Positions 49,131-58,152 of a stretch of 64,000 bases of DNA are shown one piece after another. The translations under genes and the position numbers were made by a program. The DNA is from JBMNFB01 sp050949085 (GTDB lineage Bacteria; Bacillota; UBA994; UBA5500). The notes beneath the pieces were generated by a model. The model worked only from the letters and a program-made list of their open reading frames with translations, made no database searches and was not told the origin of the DNA. Positions within the stretch are counted from its first letter, which is position 1, and the number at the start of each line of letters is the position of its first letter. The stretch covers positions 372,001-436,000 of the forward strand of contig JBMNFB010000001.1 of NCBI GenBank assembly GCA_050949085.1, in the 5' to 3' direction.

Positions 49131-50855
49131 ATGGAACGGATCACGCTGACTATTGACGGTATAGCGGTGGAGGTCGATCCAGGCACCACGATCCTGGAAG
49201 CAGCCCGCAAGGTGGGAGTGCACATCCCTACGCTCTGCTATCATCCGGCGCTGCGTCTGGAGGGTGCCTGCCGCATCTGTGTGGTCGAGATCGAGGGAAG
49301 AAGGGGGCTGTATGCTTCCTGCGTCTACCCGGCCGAGACAGGGATGGTGGTCAAGACCAACACCGACCTGGTGCGGCGCACCCGGAAGACCATCGTGGAA
49401 CTGTTGATCGCCAACCACCCGATGGATTGCCTGGTCTGTGCCCGCCACGGGCAATGTGAGCTGCAGGATCTCTCCAAACAGCTGGGCATCCGTGAGGTTC
49501 GTTTTCAGGGCGAGAAGCGCGATCACCCCCGGGACGAGAGCAGTCACTCGGTGGTGCGCGACCCCAACAAGTGCATCCTCTGTGGGCGCTGTGTGCGTGT
49601 CTGCGAGCAGACCCAGGCCGTGATGGCTATCGGCGTAGCCAACCGGGGAGTGTCCAGCATCGTCACCACTCCCTTCAGCGCCGGCCTGGCTGACGGCCCC
49701 TGTGTCGGCTGCGGTCAGTGCATCAATGTCTGCCCGGTGGCCGCACTGACTGAGAAGGACGATACGGAGCGGGTCTGGGAGGCACTGCATAATCCGCGTG
49801 CCCATGTGGTGGTGCAGGTTGCCCCGGCCGTGCGAGCCGCGCTGGGCGAGGAGTTCGGCATGCGCCCAGGCGCCTTGGTGACGGGCAAGACGGTGGCCGC
49901 CCTGCGCCGGCTGGGATTTGATAAGGTATTTGACACTCAGTTTACCGCCGATGTGACGATTATGGAGGAAGGCTACGAGTTCCTGGGTCGACTGGAGCGG
50001 AACGAAAATCTGCCGCTGATCACCTCCTGCAGTCCCGGCTGGGTCAGCTATTGTGAACACTTCTTCCCGGAGCTGCTGCCTCACGTCTCCAGCTGCAAAT
50101 CGCCGCAGCAGATGTTTGGCGCTCTGGTCAAGACCTACTACGCGGAGCGGGCGAATATCGCCCCTGGAAACATCTTCTCGGTTTCGGTCATGCCCTGTAC
50201 GGCGAAGAAGAGCGAAGCCGCCCGTCCCGAGATGCAGGATAGCGGCTACCGCGATGTGGACGCCGTGATCACCACCCGCGAGCTGGCGAATATGATCCGC
50301 GAGGCAGGCATCGACTTTGTCAACCTGCCCGATTCTGAGTTTGATCTCCAGATGGGGATGTCCACCGGCGCTGGCACCATCTTCGGTGTCACCGGCGGTG
50401 TGATGGAAGCCGCGCTGCGAACCGTGGCTGAGGTAGTTGACGGTAAGGAGCTGACGGAGATCGAGTTCCATCAGGTACGCGGCTTTGCCGGCATCCGCGA
50501 AGCCAGCCTCCGGCTGGGGGGCAGGACGGTGCGGGTGGCCATCGTCAACGGTCTGGCCCAGGCCAGGCAGCTCCTGCAGGACGTCAAGGACGGCGTCGCT
50601 GAGTATCACTTTATTGAGATCATGGGCTGCCCTGGTGGCTGCATCAACGGCGGGGGCCAGCCGCTTTCCACCGACCCTGACATCCGCATGCATCGTGCCG
50701 CCGCTCTCTATCGGCAGGACATGATGAAGCGGGTGCGCAAGTCACATGAAAACCCGGCGGTGCGGGAGCTCTACCGCTCTTTTCTCGGCGAACCCAACGG
50801 GGAGAAGGCCCACCAGCTTCTGCACACTCACTATGTTGAACGCTCTCAATATTGA
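49131..50855 (+). CDS. hydA: [FeFe] hydrogenase catalytic subunit (HydA)
   Basis: 574 residues. From the N-terminus: plant-type [2Fe-2S] domain (CYHPALRLEGACRIC), NuoG-like His/Cys cluster (CLVCARHGQCELQ), two [4Fe-4S] clusters (CILCGRCVRVCE, CVGCGQCINVCP), then the H-cluster domain with L1 TSCSPGW, L2 MPCTAKKSEAARP and L3 EIMGCPGGCINGGG. It reduces protons or oxidises H2. L1 has Ser where TSCCP has its second Cys. ATG 49131 fits the GAAGGAGAG site; GTG 49122 is too close to it. Cytoplasmic: no signal peptide. Confidence 0.95.
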   Translation: MERITLTIDGIAVEVDPGTTILEAARKVGVHIPTLCYHPALRLEGACRICVVEIEGRRGLYASCVYPAETGMVVKTNTDLVRRTRKTIVELLIANHPMDCLVCARHGQCELQDLSKQLGIREVRFQGEKRDHPRDESSHSVVRDPNKCILCGRCVRVCEQTQAVMAIGVANRGVSSIVTTPFSAGLADGPCVGCGQCINVCPVAALTEKDDTERVWEALHNPRAHVVVQVAPAVRAALGEEFGMRPGALVTGKTVAALRRLGFDKVFDTQFTADVTIMEEGYEFLGRLERNENLPLITSCSPGWVSYCEHFFPELLPHVSSCKSPQQMFGALVKTYYAERANIAPGNIFSVSVMPCTAKKSEAARPEMQDSGYRDVDAVITTRELANMIREAGIDFVNLPDSEFDLQMGMSTGAGTIFGVTGGVMEAALRTVAEVVDGKELTEIEFHQVRGFAGIREASLRLGGRTVRVAIVNGLAQARQLLQDVKDGVAEYHFIEIMGCPGGCINGGGQPLSTDPDIRMHRAAALYRQDMMKRVRKSHENPAVRELYRSFLGEPNGEKAHQLLHTHYVERSQY

Positions 50856-50871
50856 TTGAGGAGGATTGGCC

Positions 50872-51381
50872 ATGGAAGAGAAGAAATGCTCAGGCGGCGG
50901 GTGTGGCACCCCTGAGTTGGATGAGCGTTATCAGGAACTGTCCAAGGTGATTGACGAGTACCGCGATCTGGAAGGCGCTCTGATCATGGTCCTCCACCGG
51001 GCGCAGCAGATCTTCGGCTATCTGCCGGAGGAGGTGCAGCGGTTTGTGGCCAGGGGCCTGGGGGTGCCGCTGGCGGAAGTCTACGGAGTGACGACGTTTT
51101 ACTCCTATTTCTCCCTGAAGCCTCGCGGTAAGTACCGGATTGCCATTTGCCTCGGCACCGCCTGCTATGTCAGAGGGGCGGCTGAGATCGTGGCGGCGGT
51201 GGAGAAGGAGCTGGGGATCAAGGTCAACGACACCAGCGACGACGGGCGCTTCACCCTGGAGGTCTCGCGGTGCATCGGCGCCTGTGGGCTGGCCCCGGTC
51301 ATGACCATCAACGAGAACGTCTACGGCAACCTGACGCCGGAAATGGTTCCTGATATCCTCAGCCGCTATCGGGAGGATTAG
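50872..51381 (+). CDS. hydC: [2Fe-2S] thioredoxin-like subunit of [FeFe] hydrogenase (HydC, NuoE-like)
   Basis: 169 residues, NuoE fold: helical N-terminus with ALIMVLHRAQQIFGYLPEEV and GVTTFYSYFSL, then the thioredoxin-like cluster domain with CLGTACYVRG and CIGACGLAPVM supplying the four cysteine ligands. The N-terminal CSGGGCG is an extra cysteine pair often seen in HydC. With HydA and HydB it makes the trimeric bifurcating-type complex. ATG 50872 after AGGAGG. Confidence 0.94.
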   Translation: MEEKKCSGGGCGTPELDERYQELSKVIDEYRDLEGALIMVLHRAQQIFGYLPEEVQRFVARGLGVPLAEVYGVTTFYSYFSLKPRGKYRIAICLGTACYVRGAAEIVAAVEKELGIKVNDTSDDGRFTLEVSRCIGACGLAPVMTINENVYGNLTPEMVPDILSRYRED

Positions 51382-51424
51382 AGTTGAGGGATCCTCTTCG
51401 TGTCCGGAGAACCTGAGGAAAGGG

Positions 51425-51718
51425 GTGGTCACCCTGCTAGAAGTAGTCGTCTGCGTCGGCAGCTCCTGCTATCTGCGCGGCGCGGATCAGGTGATCGAGG
51501 CCCTGCAGCAGGTCATCGCTGAGCACGGCGTCCAGGACGCCGTGCTGCTACGGGCAGGCTTCTGTCTCGGCCAGTGCATGCAGGGCGTCGTGATCAGGGT
51601 GGGAGAGCAGACGTTGTCCGGCGTCGCTCCAGGGGACGTTCCTGCCCTGTTTGACAAGTATATACTACCGGAGGTGAAGTCCCCTGGCGGTCTTGCGGAT
51701 CAAGGAAGCCAACTGTAA
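51425..51718 (+). CDS. Small thioredoxin-like [2Fe-2S] ferredoxin
   Basis: 97 residues. VVVCVGSSCYLRGADQVIEAL and LLRAGFCLGQCMQGV carry the four cysteines of a NuoE-type [2Fe-2S] domain. Its position before the sensory hydrogenase suggests it passes electrons to or from that protein. GTG start, following GAGGAAAGG. Its 3' end overlaps the next gene by 26 bases in another frame. Confidence 0.8.
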   Translation: MVTLLEVVVCVGSSCYLRGADQVIEALQQVIAEHGVQDAVLLRAGFCLGQCMQGVVIRVGEQTLSGVAPGDVPALFDKYILPEVKSPGGLADQGSQL

Positions 51719-53390
51719 GAACTGTTATAAGTGTGTACGGGTCTGCCCGGTTAAAGCCATCAAGATTTCCAACGCTCAGGCGGAGGTGGACGCGGAGCGC
51801 TGCATCGCCTGCGGCAACTGTCTGATCGCCTGCCCCCAGAAGGCTAAGGAAATCGTCTCCGAGCGGACAGCCGTGGCCTCTCTACTGCAGGGGACGTTGC
51901 CTGTTGTGGCCAGCGTTGCTCCCTCGCTGGTGGCAGCCTGGCCAGGGGCGTCAGCGGGACAGGTGGTCACTGCCCTGGAGTTGCTGGGGTTTGCCTCAGT
52001 CAGCCAGACGTCGGCGGGGGCTGCCATCGTTTCCCGCGCCTATGATCGGCTGTTGGCGAAGGGAAGGGTGCGCAGCAATCCCTGGCTGACCACGGCCTGT
52101 CCCGCGGTCGTCAGCCTGGTGGAGAGATACTACCCGGACCTGGCTTCCTTTCTGGCACCGGTCGCCACCCCGCTCATTGCCCACGCCAGGCTGATCAAGG
52201 CAATGCAGCCGAAGGCTCGGGTGGTTTTCATCGGGCCGTGTCTGGCTAAGAAAAACGAGGCAGCCCGCCCGGATAACGCCGGATTGGTGGACGGCGTGCT
52301 TACCTTTGGCGAGGTCGCTGAGTGGCTGCAGGAGGCGGGTATAGTTGTCAGCCAGCTGCCGGAAAGCCCCTGGTCAGAGCTGGACCAGGAGGTAGCCGCC
52401 CTCTACCCGGTCAGCGGCGGTCTGCTGCAGCATCTGCAGCAGCAGGGCGCGGCCGTTCAGGTAGCTGACGGTCTGGAAGAGGTGCTGGATGTTCTGGAAG
52501 GCATGCGGCACGACGGCCTCCGGTCAGCGCTGGTCGAATGCAATGCCTGCCGCGGTGCCTGTATTAACGGCCCCTGCATGCCTGCCACTGAGAGTCAGGC
52601 CAAACGCCGGGAGCGGGTGCGGGAGTATCATCAGGCCAGGAAGTCGGTCGTCCGGCAGCCCAGGGAATTGCCGCTGGTAAGCACCGAGGCTTCCTACGCC
52701 CCCGATCCGATTCGTCAGCGTCGCTACAGTGATGCTGAGATTCAGCATGTTCTCGATCAGATCGGCAAGACTTCGCCGGAGGCAGAACTCAACTGCAGCG
52801 CCTGCGGTTATGCCACCTGTCGCGAGAAAGCCATCGCCGTGCTGGATGGCAGGGCTGAACTGGACATGTGCATGCCCTATATGCGCTCGCGGGCAGAGTC
52901 GCTGGCCTACGAGATATTTGAGTCGACGCCTAACGCCCTGATTGTTGTCGACAGGAACATGATCATCCGCGATCTGAACACGGCGGCCGAGCGCATGTTT
53001 GCCCGGAAGATGGAGCAGATGAAAGGAAGTTTGCTCTCCGACATCATTCCTGATGAGGACTTTCGGGCTGTCGCCGAAAACGGCAGCTGGATCACAGGAA
53101 AGCGGGTGGCCTACCCGAATCTGGGGATCATCACCACCCAGACGATTCGCCCTCTGGAGGGGCAGGAGATGGTGCTGGGGGTCATCGGCGACGTCACCCG
53201 GCTGGAATTGCAGGATCGGGAGCTGAGTCGCGTGCGAGAGGAGACGCTGAGCAAGGCTCAGGTGGTCATCGATAAGCAGATGCGGGTGGCACAGGAGATC
53301 GCTGGCCTGTTGGGCGAGGTGACGGCCGATTCGAAGGTGCTGCTCATGCAGCTGATGCGCCTCGTGCAGGGGGAGGAGCAGGGTAGATGA
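51693..53390 (+). CDS. hydS: HydS-type sensory [FeFe] hydrogenase with Fe-S and PAS domains
   Basis: 565 residues. N-terminal 2x[4Fe-4S] ferredoxin (CKNCYKCVRVCP, CIACGNCLIACP), an H-cluster-like domain with L1 TTACPAVV, L2 GPCLAKKNEAARP and L3 VECNACRGACINGPC, then an extra Fe-S domain (CSACGYATCREKA with a later CMPY) and a PAS domain (IFESTPNALIVVD to DVTRLELQD). The Cys used for proton transfer in normal enzymes is Ala here, as reported for Thermotoga HydS, so it is probably a slow hydrogen sensor. Start is TTG 51693, but GGAGG at 51670 is far from it; a CTG at 51684 is better spaced. Coupled by ATGA to the phosphatase gene. Confidence 0.85.
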   Translation: MRIKEANCKNCYKCVRVCPVKAIKISNAQAEVDAERCIACGNCLIACPQKAKEIVSERTAVASLLQGTLPVVASVAPSLVAAWPGASAGQVVTALELLGFASVSQTSAGAAIVSRAYDRLLAKGRVRSNPWLTTACPAVVSLVERYYPDLASFLAPVATPLIAHARLIKAMQPKARVVFIGPCLAKKNEAARPDNAGLVDGVLTFGEVAEWLQEAGIVVSQLPESPWSELDQEVAALYPVSGGLLQHLQQQGAAVQVADGLEEVLDVLEGMRHDGLRSALVECNACRGACINGPCMPATESQAKRRERVREYHQARKSVVRQPRELPLVSTEASYAPDPIRQRRYSDAEIQHVLDQIGKTSPEAELNCSACGYATCREKAIAVLDGRAELDMCMPYMRSRAESLAYEIFESTPNALIVVDRNMIIRDLNTAAERMFARKMEQMKGSLLSDIIPDEDFRAVAENGSWITGKRVAYPNLGIITTQTIRPLEGQEMVLGVIGDVTRLELQDRELSRVREETLSKAQVVIDKQMRVAQEIAGLLGEVTADSKVLLMQLMRLVQGEEQGR

Positions 53391-54562
53391 GCCTCTATGT
53401 GGAGACGTCTGCTCGCTCGCTGCACAGGTTCGGCGAGGAGCTCTGCGGCGACTGCTACGAGGTTGTCCGCACTCCCGATTCGGTGATCACTGTGCTGGCA
53501 GACGGTTTGGGCAGCGGCGTCAAGGCCAACATTCTGGCTACCCTGACTACGAAGATCGCCAGCTCCATGCTGAAACAGGGGGCCACCGTGGATGAGGTAG
53601 TGGAGACGCTGGCGAGCACGTTGCCGGTCTGCCAGGTGCGGCAGCTGGCGTATTCGACCTTCCTCATTCTGCAGATCTTCGTCCAGAAGGGCGAAGCGTA
53701 CCTGGTGGAATTTGACTGTCCGGACACCATCTTCTGGCGGAATGGAGCGATACAGGATCTCGATAAGGTCTCCCGCACCGTCAGCGGGCGAAAGATCATG
53801 GAGGCACGCTTTCCGGTGCAGGAAGGCGATGTCTTTGTGCTCATTTCCGACGGCGTTGTCCATGCAGGGGTGGGGGGCATTCTCAATCTAGGCTGGCGCT
53901 GGGAGAATGTGGCGCAATATCTGGAGAAGGTGCTCCAGAAAGAAGCCGATCTGACCAGGGTGGTGGCGATGCTGACAGACGTATGCGAGAATCTTTATGT
54001 CCACAAGCCAGGGGATGACACGACTGTGGTCGGCGTAAAGGTGCGCCCTGTCGGCAGGGTAACGCTGTTTACCGGTCCGCCAGCTGATCCGGCAGATGAT
54101 CCGCTGGTGGTTCGCCACCTGCTGGATTCACCGGGCAAGAAGGTGATCTGCGGTGGCACCTCCGCTCAGATTGTCAGCCGCATCAGCGGTCGACCACTGC
54201 TCACCAGTCTGGAGGGCATCGGGGCCGATGTGCCTCCCATGGCAGCTATCCCGGGTATCGACCTGGTTACTGAGGGAGTGCTGACGCTGACGCAGACGCT
54301 GGAGCTGGTCAGATGGGCGCGTTCAGCAGGGACGTCATACAGGGACCTGGCGCGCTTGAACCGTCCTGACGGTGCGTCACAACTGGCCCGTCTTCTACTG
54401 CGCGATTGTACCCATCTGCAGGTGCTGGTCGGCAAGGCGATCAACCCCGCCCACCAGAATCCGGATCTGCCCCGTAACCTTTCGCTGAAGCTGAAGGTCG
54501 TGGAGGAGCTTTGTCAGGAGCTGCGCCAGCTGGGCAAGGAGGTAGCCCTGGCCTACTACTGA
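53387..54562 (+). CDS. SpoIIE-family PP2C serine phosphatase
   Basis: 391 residues. PP2C-type motifs: GDCYEVVRTPDSVITVLADGLGSG near residue 21-43, VLISDGVVHAG near 145, and GDDTTVVGVKV near 208. The C-terminal 170 residues are a second domain that is not assigned. SpoIIE-type phosphatases beside PAS-hydrogenase genes are known in several clostridia, and dephosphorylate an anti-sigma antagonist or similar partner. The partner is not in this window. Confidence 0.85.
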   Translation: MSLYVETSARSLHRFGEELCGDCYEVVRTPDSVITVLADGLGSGVKANILATLTTKIASSMLKQGATVDEVVETLASTLPVCQVRQLAYSTFLILQIFVQKGEAYLVEFDCPDTIFWRNGAIQDLDKVSRTVSGRKIMEARFPVQEGDVFVLISDGVVHAGVGGILNLGWRWENVAQYLEKVLQKEADLTRVVAMLTDVCENLYVHKPGDDTTVVGVKVRPVGRVTLFTGPPADPADDPLVVRHLLDSPGKKVICGGTSAQIVSRISGRPLLTSLEGIGADVPPMAAIPGIDLVTEGVLTLTQTLELVRWARSAGTSYRDLARLNRPDGASQLARLLLRDCTHLQVLVGKAINPAHQNPDLPRNLSLKLKVVEELCQELRQLGKEVALAYY

Positions 54563-54578
54563 TTTTGTCGTTTCCACC

Positions 54579-54612
54579 CTTGTCTCAGCGAACGGCTGAG
54601 ACAAGCTTATTT
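54579..54612 (+). terminator. Terminator of the hydrogenase operon
   Basis: CTTGTCTCAGC-GAACG-GCTGAGACAAG, 11 perfect pairs, then CTTATTT. Confidence 0.75.
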
Positions 54613-54737
54613 CGTCCCTCATGTAGAATTAGTCGGCATCTTGGTTATACCTAGACTGTGGGGACGTTGTAGTGCCGGCGGCGCCCTTCCGGGAACTGCA
54701 GCGTCCTATTACGGATGTACGGCATGAGGTGACGGAG

Positions 54738-56714
54738 TTGACAAGTGCAGATCTGATCTATCTGGTTGCCCTTTCTATGTACGGCATCTTTTTTCTACTC
54801 TTCCTGCGCTTCTTTTTCTGGAAGACCTACGCCGAAGCTTCCTTCTGGAAGCGGCGCCCCGAGTTGTCCCTCGCCAAGGTGAGGGAGGCGGCCCGTCAGG
54901 CCGGTGAGGAGCTGCCGTTTTTCTCTATTCTCGTTCCCGCTCGGAACGAGGCCCCCGTGATCGAAAAGACCATCAGACACCTGGCCGATCTCCGCTATCC
55001 GGGGGAGCGCTATGAGGTGATCGTGGTTACGGATCGCAAGGAACAGGATGAGAATGACGCCCTGCGCCTTGATTATGTTCTGGACACGCTGCAGTTTTTC
55101 GACTACGCGATTCGCGGGGATTGGCGGGGTAAGGTCAAGCCGCATGTGCAGTCGCTGGTGGTCGCCCTGCTCACTCAGCTCTGTCTGGAGGAGTACAAGA
55201 AGCCGGAGACGGTGGAGCCCTGGCTATTACAGGCGACGAAGGGGCGCCGCGCCAGCGATACGGTTGCCCACCTGCTGAACGATCTTGCAGTGGAGATCAT
55301 CTCCCGGAATGGTCAGATCAACCTCAACCAGGTCTATCGCCTCTTTCGGCGCAGCTTTCCCGGGCTGGACGATGCCGGCATCGCCCAGATCTACCCCAAC
55401 TACCTCTGTCTGGCAGTGCCCATCTGCCAGATCTACGCTCGCCTCATTGGCCAGGAGGACGCCAGTCTGGTGCGCAATGCCATCATCCACGCGGCGCGTG
55501 CCAACAACCGCATCACTCAGGAAATCATCAGCCGGATGTGTAGCCTGATTGGCGAGCCGGTTTTTGCTGCTGTGTGTAGCCTCCAGGCGGCCAGGCAGCT
55601 TAAGGAAAAAATCGACGCTCTCTACCCCTTCTGCTATCCCACCACCCAGCTGATCGTCAAGCAGATCCAGCGTGAGTGGGCCAGCAAGAAAGAGCTGCCT
55701 GCCCTGAAGCATGTGGAGGTTCCGGCGGACTTCGATGGCAATTACCAGGGCAATCTCACCGGCAGGCCGGTGCCATCCACCAAGGGACGGGCGCTTAATT
55801 ATGCGCTGCCGATCGCTACCGACCCGCGCACGGTTATGTGCGGTTTCTATGACGCCGAGAGCCGCCCGGATCTGGATGTTCTCCTCTACGTGGCCTGGAG
55901 GCGCCTGACCGACGAAACGCCGGTGCGCATTCTCCAGGGACCGGTTTTTCAGGTGCGCAATTTTTACGAGATGGGGCCGTTCAGTAAGATTGCCAGCCTC
56001 TATCAGTCAATCTCCCATGACTGGTACCTGCCGGTGGTTTTCCGGCGCTTGCCGTTTGTCGGAGGTACCAACCTTTTTGTCGAGAAGTCCCTGCTGGATG
56101 AACTCGGCGGCTACGACCATCAATCGCTGACGGAGGACCTGGAGCTGGGAACCCGGGCCTATCTGGCGGCCGGTGCCTGGCCGGAATACCTGCCCTATCC
56201 CAGCACGGAACAGACACCACCTGTCTACCGTGCGTTTTACCGCCAGCGCCTGCGCTGGGGCACAGGGCATATGCAGGTCATGCACAAGCTGGCAAACGGG
56301 AACCGCTATCCAGCAGAAAAGACGAGGCCGCTGTTGCGCGAGCTGTGGATCAAGGGGCCGCTGGAGTGGGTCTTCTACCAGTTTGCCACCCTCGTTCCGC
56401 CCGTCGTGCTCGTGCTCTGGCTGCTGGGACACGTGAACCCCTATGTTGTGGCCGATGAGGTGCGGTTTCTGCTGAATATCCTCAGCCTCATCTATATCTC
56501 CTTCACCTACTACGCCTTTCTGCGCTATTATAAGCATGTTGATCCCAGCGGGCGGCCGTTGACCATCGGCGGTCGGGCAATGGTGGCCGCCCAGCTCCTG
56601 GTGCAGCCGCTGGCCGCCTTCTTCTACCCGGTCCCTTTTACCAGCGCCCTGGTGCTGAGCAAACTGCAGCGGGCGCCGACGGCCTGGGCGAAGACGCCGC
56701 GCAGCCGCGAATAA
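54738..56714 (+). CDS. Membrane GT2 glycosyltransferase with a ~210-residue insertion
   Basis: 658 residues. One N-terminal helix, then the GT2 fold FSILVPARNEAPVIEKTI and VIVVTDRKEQ. Instead of the usual link, about 210 helical residues with no match I know (from about residue 115 to 330) separate it from VEVPADFDGNYQGN, STKGRALNYAL, the metal Asp in GFYDAESRPD, the catalytic TEDLELG and RQRLRWGTGHM (QxxRW-type). Two or three C-terminal helices follow. It resembles cellulose-synthase-like processive enzymes; the product is unknown. TTG 54738 follows GAGGTGA; GTG 54672 has no site. Confidence 0.82.
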   Translation: MTSADLIYLVALSMYGIFFLLFLRFFFWKTYAEASFWKRRPELSLAKVREAARQAGEELPFFSILVPARNEAPVIEKTIRHLADLRYPGERYEVIVVTDRKEQDENDALRLDYVLDTLQFFDYAIRGDWRGKVKPHVQSLVVALLTQLCLEEYKKPETVEPWLLQATKGRRASDTVAHLLNDLAVEIISRNGQINLNQVYRLFRRSFPGLDDAGIAQIYPNYLCLAVPICQIYARLIGQEDASLVRNAIIHAARANNRITQEIISRMCSLIGEPVFAAVCSLQAARQLKEKIDALYPFCYPTTQLIVKQIQREWASKKELPALKHVEVPADFDGNYQGNLTGRPVPSTKGRALNYALPIATDPRTVMCGFYDAESRPDLDVLLYVAWRRLTDETPVRILQGPVFQVRNFYEMGPFSKIASLYQSISHDWYLPVVFRRLPFVGGTNLFVEKSLLDELGGYDHQSLTEDLELGTRAYLAAGAWPEYLPYPSTEQTPPVYRAFYRQRLRWGTGHMQVMHKLANGNRYPAEKTRPLLRELWIKGPLEWVFYQFATLVPPVVLVLWLLGHVNPYVVADEVRFLLNILSLIYISFTYYAFLRYYKHVDPSGRPLTIGGRAMVAAQLLVQPLAAFFYPVPFTSALVLSKLQRAPTAWAKTPRSRE

Positions 56715-56730
56715 GGCGGAATCTGTCCGG

Positions 56731-56768
56731 CACGCCCGTTCTGGCCGCGGGCGTGTCTTTTCTTTCCC
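56731..56768 (+). terminator. Terminator after the GT2 gene
   Basis: CACGCCCG pairs with CGGGCGTG, followed by TCTTTTCTTT. Confidence 0.8.
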
Positions 56769-56867
56769 CCTGCCGAACTAGCAGGAGAAGTGCGGGTGGA
56801 CGCCGTATTAGTCATGATAGTGTGCTGACAATGCGAATCAGGCCAGGCAGAGGATGGTGATCAAACA

Positions 56868-57392
56868 ATGGCTAAGCAGAGCGGTCTGACGATGGTATAT
56901 ACTGGAGACGGCAAGGGCAAGACAACGGCTGCCTTCGGATTGGTGCTCCGGGCGGTGGGACACCAGCAGCGGGTTCTGGTAGTGCAATTCATGAAGGGGA
57001 AGCCCACCGGGGAAGTTGCCGCGTTGCAGCAGTTCCTGCCTCAGGTCGAGGTGGTACGCACCGGGCGGGATGTTTTTGTCAACCCCGACAGCCCTGATGA
57101 GATCGACGTCCGTCTGGCAGAAGAGGCTCTGGACGCGGTGCGACAGGCGCTGCAGCGGGGAGAGTATGACCTGATTGTGCTGGATGAGATCAACGTCGCC
57201 GTTGATTATGGGCTCATTCGGGAGGAAGCCGTGCTGGAGCTGATTGCCCAGCGCGGTAGCGCGACGTTGGTGCTGACTGGGCGCGGCGCCACGCCCCGAG
57301 TGCAGGAGGCGGCAGATCTGGTCAGCGAGGTTAGGGAAATCAAGCATCATTGGCGGCAAGGGTTTGCCGCCCAGGCAGGAATAGAGTTTTAG
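56868..57392 (+). CDS. cobO: Corrinoid adenosyltransferase CobO
   Basis: 174 residues, BtuR/CobO family. ATP-binding GDGKGKTTAAFG near residue 13, VQFMKGKPTGEV, and LDEINVAVDYGL near 104 (the catalytic region), then HHWRQGF near the end. It adds the 5'-deoxyadenosyl group to cob(I)alamin or cob(I)yrinic acid diamide to make coenzyme B12. No other B12 gene is near. Confidence 0.93.
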   Translation: MAKQSGLTMVYTGDGKGKTTAAFGLVLRAVGHQQRVLVVQFMKGKPTGEVAALQQFLPQVEVVRTGRDVFVNPDSPDEIDVRLAEEALDAVRQALQRGEYDLIVLDEINVAVDYGLIREEAVLELIAQRGSATLVLTGRGATPRVQEAADLVSEVREIKHHWRQGFAAQAGIEF

Positions 57393-57412
57393 TTCCAGAG
57401 GAGGAGTTTGGA

Positions 57413-58048
57413 ATGAATAGACAGGTAAAGCGCCGCCAACAGCGCAGAGGTGAGCAGCAGCGTTCCTGGGATCTGATCATTGCCGGCGTCGTCGGCGCCC
57501 TTGTACTGGGGATCTTTCTGATGTCCTTCCTTTTCCCGAATCTGAACCTGGTGAGTTACCGGGAGGCTAGCCCCCGCGTCTTGCGCAAGATTGTCGAGCG
57601 GGGAATCGCCTGGCTGGAGGAGGACCTCCCGGCGATTACTGAGTTTGCCTATGGCTATCACCTCGAGGATGATCTCTGGGCGAACTTCCAGGTGGAGAAG
57701 AGCGATGACCGGATCAAGCTCCTGAACACTGACGGAGACGAAGTCACTGAGTTTGCCATCGGTGAGGAACCGGAGTTCTACAAGGATTTGGGAGCAGCGC
57801 TGAGTGAACTTAAGGCGGCCCTGAAAGACAAGGAATTTACTTTGAGTTTCTTGCGGACCTTTGATCGCCACAATTTACTTGTGCTCATCGCCGAGGATGA
57901 GGAAGACAGCGAGAAAGTGACCCAATATCAGATGGTGTTCACACCCGAACACCGTTTGGATACGCTTATCTACTATAGCACTGAGGGTGAAACCCCGGAG
58001 GGTTATACCTTTGGTGAACTCTACGAGAACTTCACCCCAGAGCGGTAA
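57413..58048 (+). CDS. Hypothetical single-pass membrane protein
   Basis: 211 residues. A basic N-terminus (MNRQVKRRQQRRGEQQRS), one helix (LIIAGVVGALVLGIFLMSFLF), then an acidic extracytoplasmic domain, which suggests an N-in, C-out topology. I do not recognise the soluble domain. ATG 57413 follows GAGGAGGAG, 20 bases after cobO. A strong terminator follows. Confidence 0.7.
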   Translation: MNRQVKRRQQRRGEQQRSWDLIIAGVVGALVLGIFLMSFLFPNLNLVSYREASPRVLRKIVERGIAWLEEDLPAITEFAYGYHLEDDLWANFQVEKSDDRIKLLNTDGDEVTEFAIGEEPEFYKDLGAALSELKAALKDKEFTLSFLRTFDRHNLLVLIAEDEEDSEKVTQYQMVFTPEHRLDTLIYYSTEGETPEGYTFGELYENFTPER

Positions 58049-58066
58049 GCTTCCTAACTAGCAGTG

Positions 58067-58093
58067 CAAGGCACGAGCAGCGTGCCTTGTTTG
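58067..58093 (+). terminator. Terminator after the hypothetical membrane protein gene
   Basis: CAAGGCACG-AGCAG-CGTGCCTTG perfect nine-pair stem followed by TTTG; the T-run is short. Confidence 0.7.
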
Positions 58094-58152
58094 CGTTCTG
58101 GTGCCTGCCAGGCTGCGGGGTGGGCCAAGATAAATCGACGGGAGGGAAATAA

